Assembly: GCA_963718315.1 (NCBI GenBank) | Contig: CAVQZC010000007.1 | Location: 1 to 64,000, forward strand | DNA: 64,000 bases | Direction of reading: 5' to 3' | Origin: CAVQZC01 sp963718315 | GTDB taxonomy: Bacteria; Actinomycetota; Thermoleophilia; Gaiellales; JAICJC01 | The notes under the pieces: model-generated | Told to the model about the DNA's origin: nothing | Database searches by the model: none | Seen by the model: the letters and a program-made list of their open reading frames with translations, nothing else | Translations under genes and position numbers: made by a program | In this document: piece after piece, positions 1 to 8,356 of the stretch | Numbering within the stretch: position 1 is the first letter of the stretch | Layout of the letters: every line of letters begins with the position of its first letter

Positions 1-1049
1 CGCGCAGCCCGCCGGCGGCCCGGGGGGTCATGGCGAGGGTTCCGTCGTGTGCCTGGGTGATGCTCTTGACGATCGCCAGGCCGAGGCCGACGCCTGCGTG
101 ATCTGTGCGTACGCGTTCGGTGCCACGAAGGAAGGGCTCCGCGAACCTGGAGATGACCTGCGGGTCGAGCGTCTCGCCGGTGTTCTCGACGGTCAGCGAA
201 ACGCGGTGTGAGTCGACGCTGGTCGTGATCCAGACGGTGCCCTGTTCCGGCAGGTTGTGGACGATCGCGTTGTGCAGGAGGTTCGTGCTCAGCTGCAGCA
301 GGAGCGCCTGTGAGCCGACGGTCGGTGTCGCGTCGCCGGAGGTTTCGATGGTCAGGCTGCGTCGCTCTGCGAGCGGGAGAAGCGCCTCGGTGGCCTCCTC
401 CGCAATCAGAGACAGGTCGACGTGTTCTCGGGTGAACGAGCGCTGGTCGGCGCGGCTGAGCACGAGCAACGCTGCCGGTCAGGTCAATCGCTCGGCTGTT
501 GACGGCTCGGAGGCGGTCGATTAGCTCGCCGATGTCGCGGTTCGGATCGGTGCGGGCGACGTCGAGCAGTGTCTGCGTGATCGCCAGCGGGGTACGCAGC
601 TCGTGGGATGCGTTGGCGGCGAATCTCTGCTGTTCGGCGACGTGCGCTTCGAGCCGCGCGAGCATGGTGTCGAAGCTGTCGGCGAGCTCACGGAACTCGT
701 CCTGACGGCCCTCCAACGCGATCCGGTGGGAGAGCGAACCGTCTGCCGCCACGCGGGTGGCGTCCGTGATGCGGGTCAGGGGAGCGAGCATGCGGCCCGC
801 GAGAAGCCACCCTCCGACCAGGCCGAACACCAGCAGGAACGCCATTACCGCCCCGGCGATAGGAGCGAAATCGCGCCAGAGGTTCGGCGTGGCTGGCGCA
901 CCATGAAGACCACGCCGGGGTGCACGCCACGCGGAAAGGGGAGAAGGTACCCCCCAGCGGCGAGCAGCACGGCACCCGGTGAGCATCAGGAAGCCGGCGT
1001 AGCTGAGGGTGAGTTTCAGCCGAACGCTCAGACCCGGGGCTCTACCCAC
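1..1049 (-). CDS. Two-component sensor histidine kinase (partial, frame-broken)
   Basis: This is the membrane sensor kinase of a two-component pair; it would autophosphorylate on histidine and pass phosphate to the regulator encoded just upstream. Reading leftwards, the order is an N-terminal membrane helix, a HAMP domain (GRMLAPLTRITDATRVAA), the H-box FAANASHELRTPL, an N-box region (LLHNAIVHN) and the ATP-lid motif VGLGLAIVKS near the left edge. A GTG at 1049 gives the start VGRAPGLSVRLKLTLSYAG, typical of this kinase family. The protein reads correctly only if the frame changes near 1000, near 880 and near 470, which I take as indel errors. The left window edge removes the last residues. 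The signal sensed is unknown. The adjacent carboxypeptidase gene hints at an envelope role, but this is only inference. Confidence 0.8.
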   Translation of the reverse strand, partial: MGRAPGLSVRLKLTLSYAGFLMLTGCRAARRWGVPSPLSAWRAPRRGLHGAPATPNLWRDFAPIAGAVMAFLLVFGLVGGWLLAGRMLAPLTRITDATRVAADGSLSHRIALEGRQDEFRELADSFDTMLARLEAHVAEQQRFAANASHELRTPLAITQTLLDVARTDPNRDIGELIDRLRAVNSRAIDLTGSVARAQPRRPALVHPRTRRPVSDCGGGHRGASPARRATQPDHRNLRRRDTDRRLTGAPAAAEHEPPAQRDRPQPAGTGHRLDHDQRRLTPRFADRREHRRDARPAGHLQVRGALPSWHRTRTHRSRRRRPRPGDRQEHHPGTRRNPRHDPPGRRRAA

Positions 1050-1724
1050 TGGGTCGCCTCCCGGAGTGTCGATCCGGTAGCCGACGCCGGCGACGGTGGC
1101 GATGATCCACGGCTCGCCGAGGCGTTTGCGGAGTGCCGAGACCGTGATCCGGACGGCATTCGTGAAGGGGTCTGCGTTCTCGTCCCACGCTCGCGCCAGC
1201 AGCTCCTCGGCGCTGACGACACCGCCTTCGGCAGCGACCAGGACTTCGAGCACGGCGAACTGCTTCCTGGTCAGCGCGACGTAGCGGCCGTCGCGGTAGA
1301 CCTCCCGGCGAAACGGATCCAGCCGTAGACCTGCAACCTCCAGCACGGGCGGCCTGTTGTAGGCCCGCCTGCGGTCGAGCGCTCTCAGCCGGAGCACGAG
1401 TTCCCGGAGTTCGAACGGCTTGGTGAGGTAGTCGTCGGCGCCGAGCTCGAACCCGGTGGCCTTGTCGTCGAGACGGTCGGCCGCGGTGAGCATGAGGATC
1501 GGCATACCGCTGCCAGATGCGACGATGCGTTCGGCGATCTCGTCGCCGTTCGGCCCGGGAATGTCCCGGTCGAGGACGGCGATGTCGTAGGCGTTGCACG
1601 TAGGCAGCAGCTCCAGTGCGGAGTCGCCGTCCCCTGCGATGTCCGCAGCGATCGCCTCCAGACGCAGGCCGTCGCGGATGGCCTCCGCCATGTAGGGCTC
1701 GTCTTCAACGACCAACACGCGCAT
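1042..1724 (-). CDS. OmpR/PhoB-family response regulator
   Basis: A DNA-binding response regulator partnered with the kinase immediately downstream. The start is MRVLVVEDEPYMAEAIRDGL at 1724, followed by a receiver domain with the acidic pair (EDE), phosphoacceptor Asp in AVLDRDIPG, the conserved Thr/Ala region (LMLTAAD) and Lys in LTKPFELREL. A winged-helix effector domain follows (TRKQFAVLEVLVAAEGGVVS to VRITVSALRKRL and VAGVGYRID). In its own frame there is no stop codon before the kinase, so the two read as one open frame. A TAG at 1042 and a TGA at 1028 exist in the other frames. A lost base at the junction is the simplest explanation, because such pairs are normally separate. Its targets are not visible; the carboxypeptidase gene diverges from it across about 85 bp. 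Confidence 0.85.
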
Positions 1725-1810
1725 GCTCCGATGATAGGAGCTGCCGCATTTCGTCGGCATATGCAAAACCGGAAACGTGCTGGCAACACCGCTCTGCCTT
1801 GAATCGAGGC

Positions 1811-2852
1811 ATGACTCATCACAGACCAGCCCGAACAGCCACTCGGCGGACTCCCAGGATCATCCTCCTCGGCCTGCTCGCCGCCATCGCGGCGATCGTC
1901 GCCCTGGGCTACCGGCCGCCGTCGTTCTTTGACTCCCCGGGCGGCATTTGCACCGCTTTCACCGGCGGGTGCTCGGGCGCTCAGCAGCCGTTGTGCAGCG
2001 GTGGGGGCAAAGCGCGCGGGGTCAATCTCGCCCGCACGCTCGCCACGCCCTGCCCAGCACCGTGTGGCCGGCGGATGGCCAGGCCGCGTTCCTCCAAGCA
2101 CAGGACGGTCGCAGATCCAGGCCGGCCCGAACCAGCACCCGGCTCCGATCGCGAGCGTCGCGAAGGTGATGACCGCCTATGTCGTCCTTCGTGACCATCC
2201 TCTCGGGCCTGGCGAGGACGGCCCGACGATCACGCTCACCGCCGCCGACGTCGCCGACACCGACAGCCGGAGTGGACGGCAGGAATCGGTCGTGCCCATC
2301 GTCGACGGGAGAGGAGTTGACCGAACGGCAGGCCCTGGAGGCGCTGCTGCTGCCGTCGGCGAACAACATTGCCGCCGTCCTGGCGCGATGGGACGCCGGC
2401 TCCACTGCCGGGTTCGTTGCCCGGATGAACGGCACCGCGCGGTCGCTGGGCATGACGCAGCACCCGCTACACCGACCCGAGCTGGCTACGGCGACGACAC
2501 GGTGTCGACTGCCGCCGATCAGGTTCGGATCGTCGATCGGGCCATGCGCCTGCCGGTGTTCGCAGAGATCGTCGCCACGCCGAGCGCAACGCTGCCGTCG
2601 CCGGCACCGTGCACAACACCGACATATTGCTCGGCCACGACGGGTTCGTCGGCGTCAAGACCGGCTCGGACGACGCCGCCGGCGGTTGCTTTGCCTTCCG
2701 AGCTATTCGCCGGATCGACGGCAGAGTGGACGATGATCACCGGGGTGGTGTTGGGCCAGTCCGGCGACGACCAGATTGGGGCCGGACTGATGGCCGCCGC
2801 CGCACTCGTCGGCCGCATCGCCGGACAGCCGATTGGCTCGGGGCGGCCATGA
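1811..2852 (+). CDS. D-alanyl-D-alanine carboxypeptidase (peptidase S11), frame-broken
   Basis: A low-molecular-weight penicillin-binding protein that trims the terminal D-alanine from peptidoglycan stem peptides outside the cell. The start MTHHRPARTATRRTPRI is followed by a hydrophobic signal or anchor segment (IILLGLLAAIAAIVALGY). Further on, in three different frames, lie the active-site tetrad SVAK, the SAN motif in LLLPSANNIAAVLARWD and the KTG motif in FVGVKTGSDDAAGG. All three S11 signatures are therefore present in the right order and spacing for a protein of about 345 residues. At least four frame changes are needed (near 1950, 2100, 2450 and 2690), so no single open frame covers it. 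The gene diverges from the two-component system, whose promoter region it shares. Confidence 0.8.
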
Positions 2853-2938
2853 CGCTGACACCAGTCGGCGCTATAACTACCAGTGCCGGGCTCCCGGTCC
2901 GGCGGGTAGCCCGATGACGCGTCGATCGGGAGGCAGTC

Positions 2939-3331
2939 GTGCGTGCACTCATAGCCGTATGGTTGGCGCTGGCCGTCGTGGCGGCCGGCTGCTACGACAC
3001 CGCTGCCACCACTGGCCCCCGGCACCACCAGAGCTCCTCCCGCAAGCAAGGCTCCGGCAAGCAGCCCTCGAGTACGTCATCCTCCGGCGGCACTCCCACC
3101 AAGGTGTCGCATGCCCGCCAGTCGGAGCAACTGAAGGCTCAGCGCTGGCACCTGATAGTCACGCTACGCAGGCGGATCGCGTCGCTGAGGTACGCCGCGC
3201 TCCAGGTCGGCTACGTCCATCACCGTCATCTGACTGACAAGTATCCGGAGTTTCGGATGAAGTCGACCCGCCTGCTCACCCGCATGCTTCACCGCTGGCA
3301 AGCGCGACTGGCGAGTTGGGAGGCCACCTGA
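2939..3331 (+). CDS. Small basic putative lipoprotein
   Basis: A 130-residue protein with an N-terminal hydrophobic segment ending in a lipobox-like LAVVAAGC, so probably lipid-anchored on the outer face of the membrane. A Ser/Thr/Gly/Lys-rich linker follows (residues about 25-60), then a basic helical C-terminal part rich in Arg and His (YVHHRHLTDKYPEF). I do not recognise a family. The start at 2939 is the only one that gives the signal sequence. It follows the carboxypeptidase by 86 bp on the same strand and may be co-transcribed with it. The function is unknown; an envelope role is a guess from location only. Confidence 0.6.
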   Translation: MRALIAVWLALAVVAAGCYDTAATTGPRHHQSSSRKQGSGKQPSSTSSSGGTPTKVSHARQSEQLKAQRWHLIVTLRRRIASLRYAALQVGYVHHRHLTDKYPEFRMKSTRLLTRMLHRWQARLASWEAT

Positions 3332-3333
3332 CC

Positions 3334-3972
3334 TTAGTCCGCCGTTCCCCAGTGTGCTCTGAGGATCGCTGCGAGGACGATCGCAAGGGCCGACAGCACG
3401 ACCGCGATACCGACGAACAGCTGCCATCCGTAATGCTGGGCGGCCTTGACGAGTAGGACAGGGGGGACGACGGTGGCCGCCGGCAGTGTTCGGCTCTCAC
3501 ACGCGGGGCCGGTGGTGGCCACGCGGCCGAGCGCCTGGTCGACCACCGACTGCAAGCGTGGATCGGCGAGGTTGCCGGGGCCGGTCAGCCGGCACTGCAC
3601 CAGGTCGCCGCCGCGGTTCATCTCCACCAGGCCGAGCACGTCGCGGCGTTCAGGTCAGTCGCCGTCACCCGTGCGACGCCTTCCGGTCGCTGCGAGTTCG
3701 CTGACCCCGAGGGCACGAGAACCACGTGCACGATTCCGACCAGGGCGCACGTTCTCGGCCGGGTCGAGGGAGTCCCGGGACGTCGCAGCGTCGACGATGC
3801 GGCAGCGCGGGACCCGTCCGCCGCAGCGTCCCTTGTGCGAACCGCACCGGCAGGCCGTCGGCCGATCGTCGTGGTGAACCGCCGCCTGTTGACGACAGTC
3901 ATGCCGCCGACAGCCTCGACAGCGGGCCGCGCTCTTGGCGTCGATGGCCACGTGGGTACCAGGTTCCGGCAC
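3334..3972 (-). CDS. Uncharacterised protein with C-terminal membrane helix (frame-broken)
   Basis: The clearest part is the last 102 codons (3334-3639), which contain LVQCRLTGPGNLADPRLQSV and a C-terminal transmembrane helix (LFVGIAVVLSALAIVLAAIL) ending in RAHWGTAD. Upstream, a coherent stretch (VHVVLVPSGSANSQRPEGVA) is in a different frame, so the protein probably begins further up, near 3900-3990, with one or more indels. I do not recognise the family. The gene converges on the small lipoprotein gene with only 2 bp between the stops. The exact start is not determinable from this sequence. Confidence 0.4.
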
Positions 3973-4023
3973 TTCGAGGCGCCGACGGTCTCGTCACCGT
4001 CATGCTTTGCAGCCGACTTCCTT

Positions 4024-4239
4024 TCACCCGGTGCGGACCGTCGATTGGGCAGCGGCTCGGTTCCGGAGGCATCGTTTCCGCTCCAGAGGTTCGAGATGCG
4101 GCGCCGAGCCGACTCGCACCCCCGGCGACACCGACAGATCTGCTGGACCTGTCGCTCGGCGCGTCGCGAACAGCACAGCAGTCCCCCTGGCGATGCCCGA
4201 GGCGTAGCTGATCAGCGTCACCTGATTCTTGTCGAGCAT
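4024..4239 (-). CDS. Possible small protein, unknown
   Basis: An open frame beginning MLDKNQVTLISYASGIARGT, 71 codons. The N-terminal half looks protein-like while the C-terminal part (Arg-rich) looks like a shifted frame. It may be the start of the broken membrane protein encoded just below it, which would make a single gene of roughly 300 residues. No recognised motif was found. Kept as a low-confidence entry because the stretch would otherwise be unexplained. Confidence 0.25.
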   Translation of the reverse strand: MLDKNQVTLISYASGIARGTAVLFATRRATGPADLSVSPGVRVGSAPHLEPLERKRCLRNRAAAQSTVRTG

Positions 4240-4265
4240 CCCGCTACTGGAGGGAAGCCGGCTGC

Positions 4266-4490
4266 CTAGCGTCTGCGGCGATCCGACTCCGCCTGCTGGA
4301 CGTCGTCGGAGACTCCACGGAGCTCGTAGGCGGTCAGCGCCGCACCCACTCCGGCCACGCTCACCAGCAGGATCGGCACCAGAGCACCGACCTGGACCCC
4401 GCGCACGAGCGCCAGGGTTTCTTGATCCAAACACGCCGCCGACCTCCTACCCCGGCCCACGAGTCTGTCAAACGCCTCCCACTCTGGCAA
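4266..4490 (-). CDS. Small single-pass membrane protein, unknown
   Basis: A 74-residue open frame with a convincing membrane helix (VGALVPILLVSVAGVGAALT) followed by a short charged tail, SDDVQQAESDRRRR. The N-terminal 20 residues upstream of LDQETLALVRGVQ may not belong to it, and a later start is possible. It lies 26 bp upstream of another small reverse-strand frame and divergent from the Nif11-like operon. No family was recognised. Confidence 0.4.
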   Translation of the reverse strand: MPEWEAFDRLVGRGRRSAACLDQETLALVRGVQVGALVPILLVSVAGVGAALTAYELRGVSDDVQQAESDRRRR

Positions 4491-4592
4491 TGTCCGTGAT
4501 GAGGACGCGACTCATACGCGCAGATCGCAAACGGGCAGGGGACACGCAGACCGAGGGCTCGACAACCGCCGCGAGGCGGAGATGATGGTGGG

Positions 4593-4802
4593 ATGCCGGC
4601 AGAGGACTTCGAACGGTTTCGGGCGCGCGTCATGGACAGCCCGGATCTGCAGCGCGAGCTGCGCGACATCGACGACTGGGCAGAGTTCACCAGCGTCGTC
4701 GCCCGCGAGGCGCTCGGGCGCGGCCTGGTGGTCGAGCCCAGCGACATCGACCAGGCGCGGCAGGCCGCGCGCCGGGCCTGGCTCGAGCGCTGGATCCCAT
4801 GA
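4593..4802 (+). CDS. Nif11-like small protein
   Basis: A 69-residue acidic protein whose first 50 residues fit the Nif11/N11P helical domain pattern (FERFRARVMDSPDLQREL, then DDWAEFTSVVAREALGRGL). Nif11 domains occur in nitrogen-fixation-associated small proteins and as leader regions of some ribosomally made peptides. Here the C-terminus is short (ARRAWLERWIP), with no Gly-Gly cleavage site and no tyrosine, so a classical precursor peptide is doubtful. It could instead be a small adaptor or substrate protein for the enzymes that follow. Its stop overlaps the start of the sulfotransferase gene (ATGA), so the two are probably translationally coupled. The assignment rests on pattern recognition only. 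Confidence 0.6.
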   Translation: MPAEDFERFRARVMDSPDLQRELRDIDDWAEFTSVVAREALGRGLVVEPSDIDQARQAARRAWLERWIP

Positions 4803-5751
4803 CCGGCACCCCCGACCTTGCCTCCTGGACGCCGATCCGGGTGTCGCTCAGCCAGGAAACGCCGACGGTGGAGTGGTGCTACACGGCAGAGACTCGGTTC
4901 TCCGACCCGTTCTTCGACCAGACGATCGAGCACTGCCTCCGCCGGCCGTTTCCGCTGCTGTTTCGCCAGACCGCTCCTCATCGCAGACGCCGAGCGACTG
5001 GTCGCCGACGCCGGGGTACCCGAGCCCGCCGGGTTCGTGTTCCACGCGTCGCGCTGCGGGTCGACGCTGGTCTCGCAGATGCTGGCCGCGCTGCCGGATG
5101 CCACGTGCTCTCGGAGCCGCCGCCGGTCGACACCGTGCTGCGGATGCGGTACGCGGGCCCGAACGTCTCCCAGGACCAGCTCGCCTCATGGGTGCGCACC
5201 ATCGTCCTTGCGCTGTCACGACCCGGATCGAGGTCGTTCTACAAGTTCGACAGCTGGTCGACGGTCGACCTGCCGCTGATCCGGCGGGCGTTCCCGGACA
5301 CGCCATGGGTCTTTCTCTACCGGGAGCCGGCGGAGATCATCGCCTCCCAGCTACGCCGGCGCGGCGCGCAGATGATCCCCGGCGTGTTGCCCCTCGAGCT
5401 GTTCGGCCTGGAGGCGGAGGCTGCGAACATGCCGCCGGAGGACTACTGCGCCAGGGTTGTGGCGGCGATCCTCTCCGCCGCACTGGAGGAGCGGGCGCGG
5501 GATCCCGGCCGATCCCTGTTCGCGAATTCCGTACGCTCCCGGCCGGCATGCTGGACGCGATTGCACCGCTGTTCTCACTCGAGCTGGAGGGCTGCGAGCG
5601 CGACGCGGTGCTGGGCGTTGCCACCCGAGACGCCAAGAACCCGGCGCTGCCGTACGACGCCGCCCAGTCGCCGCCGCCGTCTCCGGCCGTGGTGCGCGCC
5701 GCCACGCAGTGGGCCCAGCCCCTCTTCGACCAGCTGGAGGCGCTCGGGTGA
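4799..5751 (+). CDS. Sulfotransferase-family protein (frame-broken)
   Basis: A PAPS-dependent sulfotransferase-like protein of about 315 residues. The N-terminus MTGTPDLASWTPIRVSLSQE leads, after a frame change near 4970, to the 5'-phosphosulfate-binding loop FVFHASRCGSTLVSQML. The 3'-phosphate-binding region follows (DTPWVFLYREPAEIIASQ), and after another change near 5530 a C-terminal part ends QWAQPLFDQLEALG. The fold class is clear; the substrate is not. Start and stop overlap both neighbours by 4 bases (ATGA before, GTGA after), so the three genes form one tightly coupled operon. An acceptor made or presented by the neighbouring Nif11-like protein or hydroxylase is an inference. Confidence 0.75.
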
Positions 5752-6341
5752 CTGCGATCAGGCTGCCGCTCGAGTTCGACGCCGACCGGCTGGCAGCCGA
5801 GGTCGCCGGGCTGAGCGCGGACGAGTGGGTGCCGCACTTCAACGCCGCCTACTACGAGGGGGACTGGAGCGGTGTCTCGCTGCGTTCGGTCGGCGGGCTG
5901 ACCAAGATGCTCTTCTCCGATCCGTCACGCAAGGATGAGTTCGCCGATACCGAGCTGGTCGCCAGGTTCCCCGGCATGGCCGAGGCGATGGGCCGGTTTC
6001 AGTGCCCGCTGGAGGCCGTGCGTCTGCTGCGGCTGGGGCCGCACGCGCGGATCCGCGAGCACCAGGACATCGATCTCGGATACGACATCGGCGAGATCCG
6101 GATCCACGTTCCGGTCACCAGCAACCCCGAGGTCGCCTTCTACCTCGACGGGGAGCGCGTGGACATGCAGCCCGGCGAGGCCTGGTATCTCGAGCTGAGT
6201 CTGCCACACCGCGTCGAGAACGACGGATCGGGCGACCGAGTGCACCTGGTCGTCGACTGCCTGCTCAACGACTGGCTACGGGAGATGCTGGAGGGCGGTA
6301 CTCCATTCGCACCCGCATCTCGTCCTCCGCCACCATCCTGA
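5748..6341 (+). CDS. Aspartyl/asparaginyl beta-hydroxylase-family dioxygenase
   Basis: A 197-residue Fe(II)/2-oxoglutarate dioxygenase of the Asp/Asn/Pro hydroxylase type. The cupin core contains the metal-binding pattern EHQDIDLGYD (His-x-Asp), the strand GEIRIHVPVTSNP, and the distal ligand His in SLPHRVENDG, followed by VHLVVDCLLNDWL. The length fits the single-domain bacterial members. The GTG start at 5748 overlaps the sulfotransferase stop. Hydroxylation of a protein or peptide side chain followed by sulfation of the new hydroxyl would be a coherent pathway, but nothing in the sequence proves it. The 3' end overlaps the convergent acetyltransferase gene by about 75 bp, and the Pro-rich tail may reflect a lost stop. 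Confidence 0.85.
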   Translation: MTAIRLPLEFDADRLAAEVAGLSADEWVPHFNAAYYEGDWSGVSLRSVGGLTKMLFSDPSRKDEFADTELVARFPGMAEAMGRFQCPLEAVRLLRLGPHARIREHQDIDLGYDIGEIRIHVPVTSNPEVAFYLDGERVDMQPGEAWYLELSLPHRVENDGSGDRVHLVVDCLLNDWLREMLEGGTPFAPASRPPPPS

Positions 6342-6779
6342 ACCCGAGCCGCCGGTAGAGGGAGATCGCCCGGAGGTTGTCCTTGTCGACGCTGAGCCGG
6401 ATGGGAACGTCCGCGCTCCGGGCTTCCGCCATCAGGTTCTGGAGGAGGCTGGTGCCGATGCCTGCCCCGCGGTGTTGGGCGTCAGGGCAACGTCGACGAT
6501 CAGGATCCCGGACGCCGACCGCTCGACCCACAGCCGGCCGACCGGCTCGCCACCGGCGCAGACGACGAACGTGGTCCGATTCCGGGAACCGTGCCCGGTA
6601 GGAGGCGAGCTGCGCCTGGAACTGACCTTCGAGGAAGGACTCCCGCTCGGCGTCCGGCCAAGCCGAGCATCGCCGCGACATCCGGCCTCGTCGTCACGTA
6701 GAGGGCGCGCAGGAACGGCTCGTCGGCCGCCTCGACCGGGCGCAGGGCAGAACTCCGGCCCCGCGGCCCGCGCGCCCGC
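6265..6779 (-). CDS. GNAT-family N-acetyltransferase (frame-broken)
   Basis: An acetyl-CoA-dependent N-acetyltransferase of about 165 residues. The N-terminus reads ALRPVEAADEPFLRALYVTT, the middle reads TFVVCAGGEPVGRLWVERSA, and the acetyl-CoA-binding motif A reads QHRGAGIGTSLLQNLMAEAR, followed by NLRAISLYRRLGFRMVAED. These are in three frames, so two to three indels are implied (near 6690, 6560 and 6480). The gene follows the tail-collar gene with no gap and ends convergently with the hydroxylase gene. The substrate is unknown. Confidence 0.75.
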
Positions 6780-7306
6780 TCAGTTCCTCGAGGGGAAGAT
6801 CCCCTCCAGCGCGATGATCCACTGCAGGACGAGGTACGGCGGCAGGTTGTCGTGCGGCTAGCGAGCCGCCCGGCCGGGGTCACCAACGCTTCGTTCATGA
6901 AGGTGTTCCCGTGATCCGGGGAGACCGCATATCTCAGCACCTTTGGGCACGTGCGAGCACGGCCCCGTTCGGGCTCATGGTGTCGCCGATTGGGTTGTTC
7001 GCCTGCGACCAGGTGGTTGTGCTGGGGCATCTCGCTTTCGTTCAGCGTGACGGCTTCCTCGCCCCCCATCTGGCCCAGGACGTACGGGCTCAGCCCATTA
7101 CCCTGGCCGTAGTGGATCGGCACCCGGCTGCGCAGATCCGGCAGGTTGAACGTCGTGGTGCCGTTTCCGCCGTATGTCGTCCCCAGCAGTGAGAACAGCG
7201 CCGTGTTCTGGGCGATCGACAACACCTGGCCGTTGCATGCGGCCCACCCGCGCGGGGCGAAGTTGTAGGGCACCAGCCTGAGTTCGCCGAGAAAAGGTTC
7301 AGACAT
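6780..7306 (-). CDS. Tail-collar-domain (microcystin-dependent-protein-like) protein
   Basis: About 175 residues. The start MSEPFLGELRLVPYNFAPRG, followed by WAACNGQVLSIAQNTALFSL and GNGTTTFNLPDLRSRVPIH, is the classic phage tail-collar fold seen in phage fibres and in chromosomal MdpB-like proteins. A frame change near 6985 and another near 6860 lead to the usual C-terminus LPPYLVLQWIIALEGIFPSR with a stop at 6780. The start at 7306 has a GGAGA-type ribosome site. It lies 9 bp downstream of the DUF6916-like gene, a pairing I recognise from other soil bacteria. Whether it belongs to a phage-derived particle, or is surface-displayed, cannot be told here. Confidence 0.85.
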
Positions 7307-7315
7307 GCCTGTCTC

Positions 7316-7809
7316 CTAGTTCCGTGGTCGCCCGGGAGAGCCCGGAACCCGATTGATGATCGCCTCGTAGTCGCGGATCCGTGCGCCTCGGCCTACCGGC
7401 CCGATGTCGAGCTGGAAGCGCCCCATGCGTGGATGCTCGAACACATGAACGCCCCCGCCATCGGGGCGGAGCTCCGCGCCGCCGTGAACAGCAGCGAAAA
7501 TGCCTGGTCGTGTCCGCGCTTCTGGCCGATGTCGGCGAGATCGGTCAGCCGTACCGGAACTGCCGATGCGCCCGCGGCGGCCGGCCGCACGCGGAAGACG
7601 CTCCCGACATGGGGCGCGAATGCCGAGCGCGACAACGGCGCCGGTTGGCTTGAGCCGGTCATAGCCGACAGCGCGCGCACGGCGCGGCCGCCGGTCGTCA
7701 AACCGACCACGGTGACGGCGCCCGCCGCCCCCATCTGCAGGAACGTTGCTCTCGAGATGCCGGGTACGCCGACATCCAGCCGAGTCCCGGTCTCCGTCGC
7801 GATTTCCAT
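7316..7809 (-). CDS. DUF6916-like exported protein (frame-broken)
   Basis: A protein of about 164 residues with a twin-arginine-like or 'SRATFLQMGAAGAV' style signal segment near residues 18-40, then a beta-rich domain (FAPHVGSVFRVRPA, VPVRLTDLADIGQKRGHDQA, FSLLF) and, after a frame change near 7485, MGRFQLDIGPVGRGARIRDY ending in YEAIINRV. That last part matches the pattern I know for DUF6916, commonly encoded beside tail-collar proteins. The start at 7809 has a good GGGGAGG ribosome site 7 bases upstream. The role is unknown; it is probably the partner of the collar protein that follows it. Confidence 0.65.
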
Positions 7810-7884
7810 ACATTTCCTCCCCAGGTGCCGAGGCCAGTATCTCCCTCTGGTTTCCGGCCGTCAAGCATGTGAGACGATCGCAAC

Positions 7885-8343
7885 ATGCGGGCCACCGTCC
7901 AGGGAACCGTGAGTCCGGGAGCCAGGCGTCGCGACTGGATCCCGGTGCTCGCCCAGCTGCCGCTGTTTGCCGGGGTGCCGAAGCGGCACCTGCGCCGGAT
8001 CGCGCGCGTTGCGACCACCCGCCGGTTCGGCCAGATGACCCGCATCGTCCAGTCCGGCGACGCCGGCAACACGTTCTACGTCATCCTCGACGGCCAGGTG
8101 TCGGTCCTGCGCAACGGGAGGCGGGTCGCGCGGCTTGGCGTCGGGGAGGCGTTCGGTGAGCTGGCGCTGCTCAGTTCCGCTCCCCGGGCGGCCACCGTCG
8201 TCGCCGACACAGACGTCCTTGCCCTGTGCCTGTCCCGGTCGGCGTTCAACAAGGTGCTGAAGGCGGAGCCGGCCGTCTCCATCGCTCTCATGCGCACCCT
8301 CGCCGATCGTCTTCGGGCGAGCGAACGTTCGCACGCTCACTGA
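7885..8343 (+). CDS. Cyclic-nucleotide-binding-domain protein
   Basis: A 152-residue protein consisting essentially of one CRP-type cyclic-nucleotide-binding beta-barrel: IPVLAQLPLFAGVPKRHLRR, then VQSGDAGNTFYVILDGQVSV, the phosphate-binding-cassette region GVGEAFGELALLSSAPRAAT, and the closing helix LMRTLADRLRASE. There is no helix-turn-helix after the barrel, so it is not a transcription factor by itself; it could regulate a partner protein. The gene ends 13 bp before exonuclease III and may be co-transcribed with it. No frame defect was seen. Confidence 0.85.
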   Translation: MRATVQGTVSPGARRRDWIPVLAQLPLFAGVPKRHLRRIARVATTRRFGQMTRIVQSGDAGNTFYVILDGQVSVLRNGRRVARLGVGEAFGELALLSSAPRAATVVADTDVLALCLSRSAFNKVLKAEPAVSIALMRTLADRLRASERSHAH

Positions 8344-8356
8344 CCTTCGATACGGT

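Noticed and set aside
4593..4802. Classical RiPP precursor peptide
   Set aside because: No leader cleavage site, no repeated or Cys/Ser/Thr-rich core, and the C-terminus is helical and short. Retained only as Nif11-like.
6500..7306. Single 268-residue tail-collar/acetyltransferase fusion
   Set aside because: The open frame joins two unrelated families through a region read out of frame; the collar gene has its own proper C-terminus and stop at 6780.
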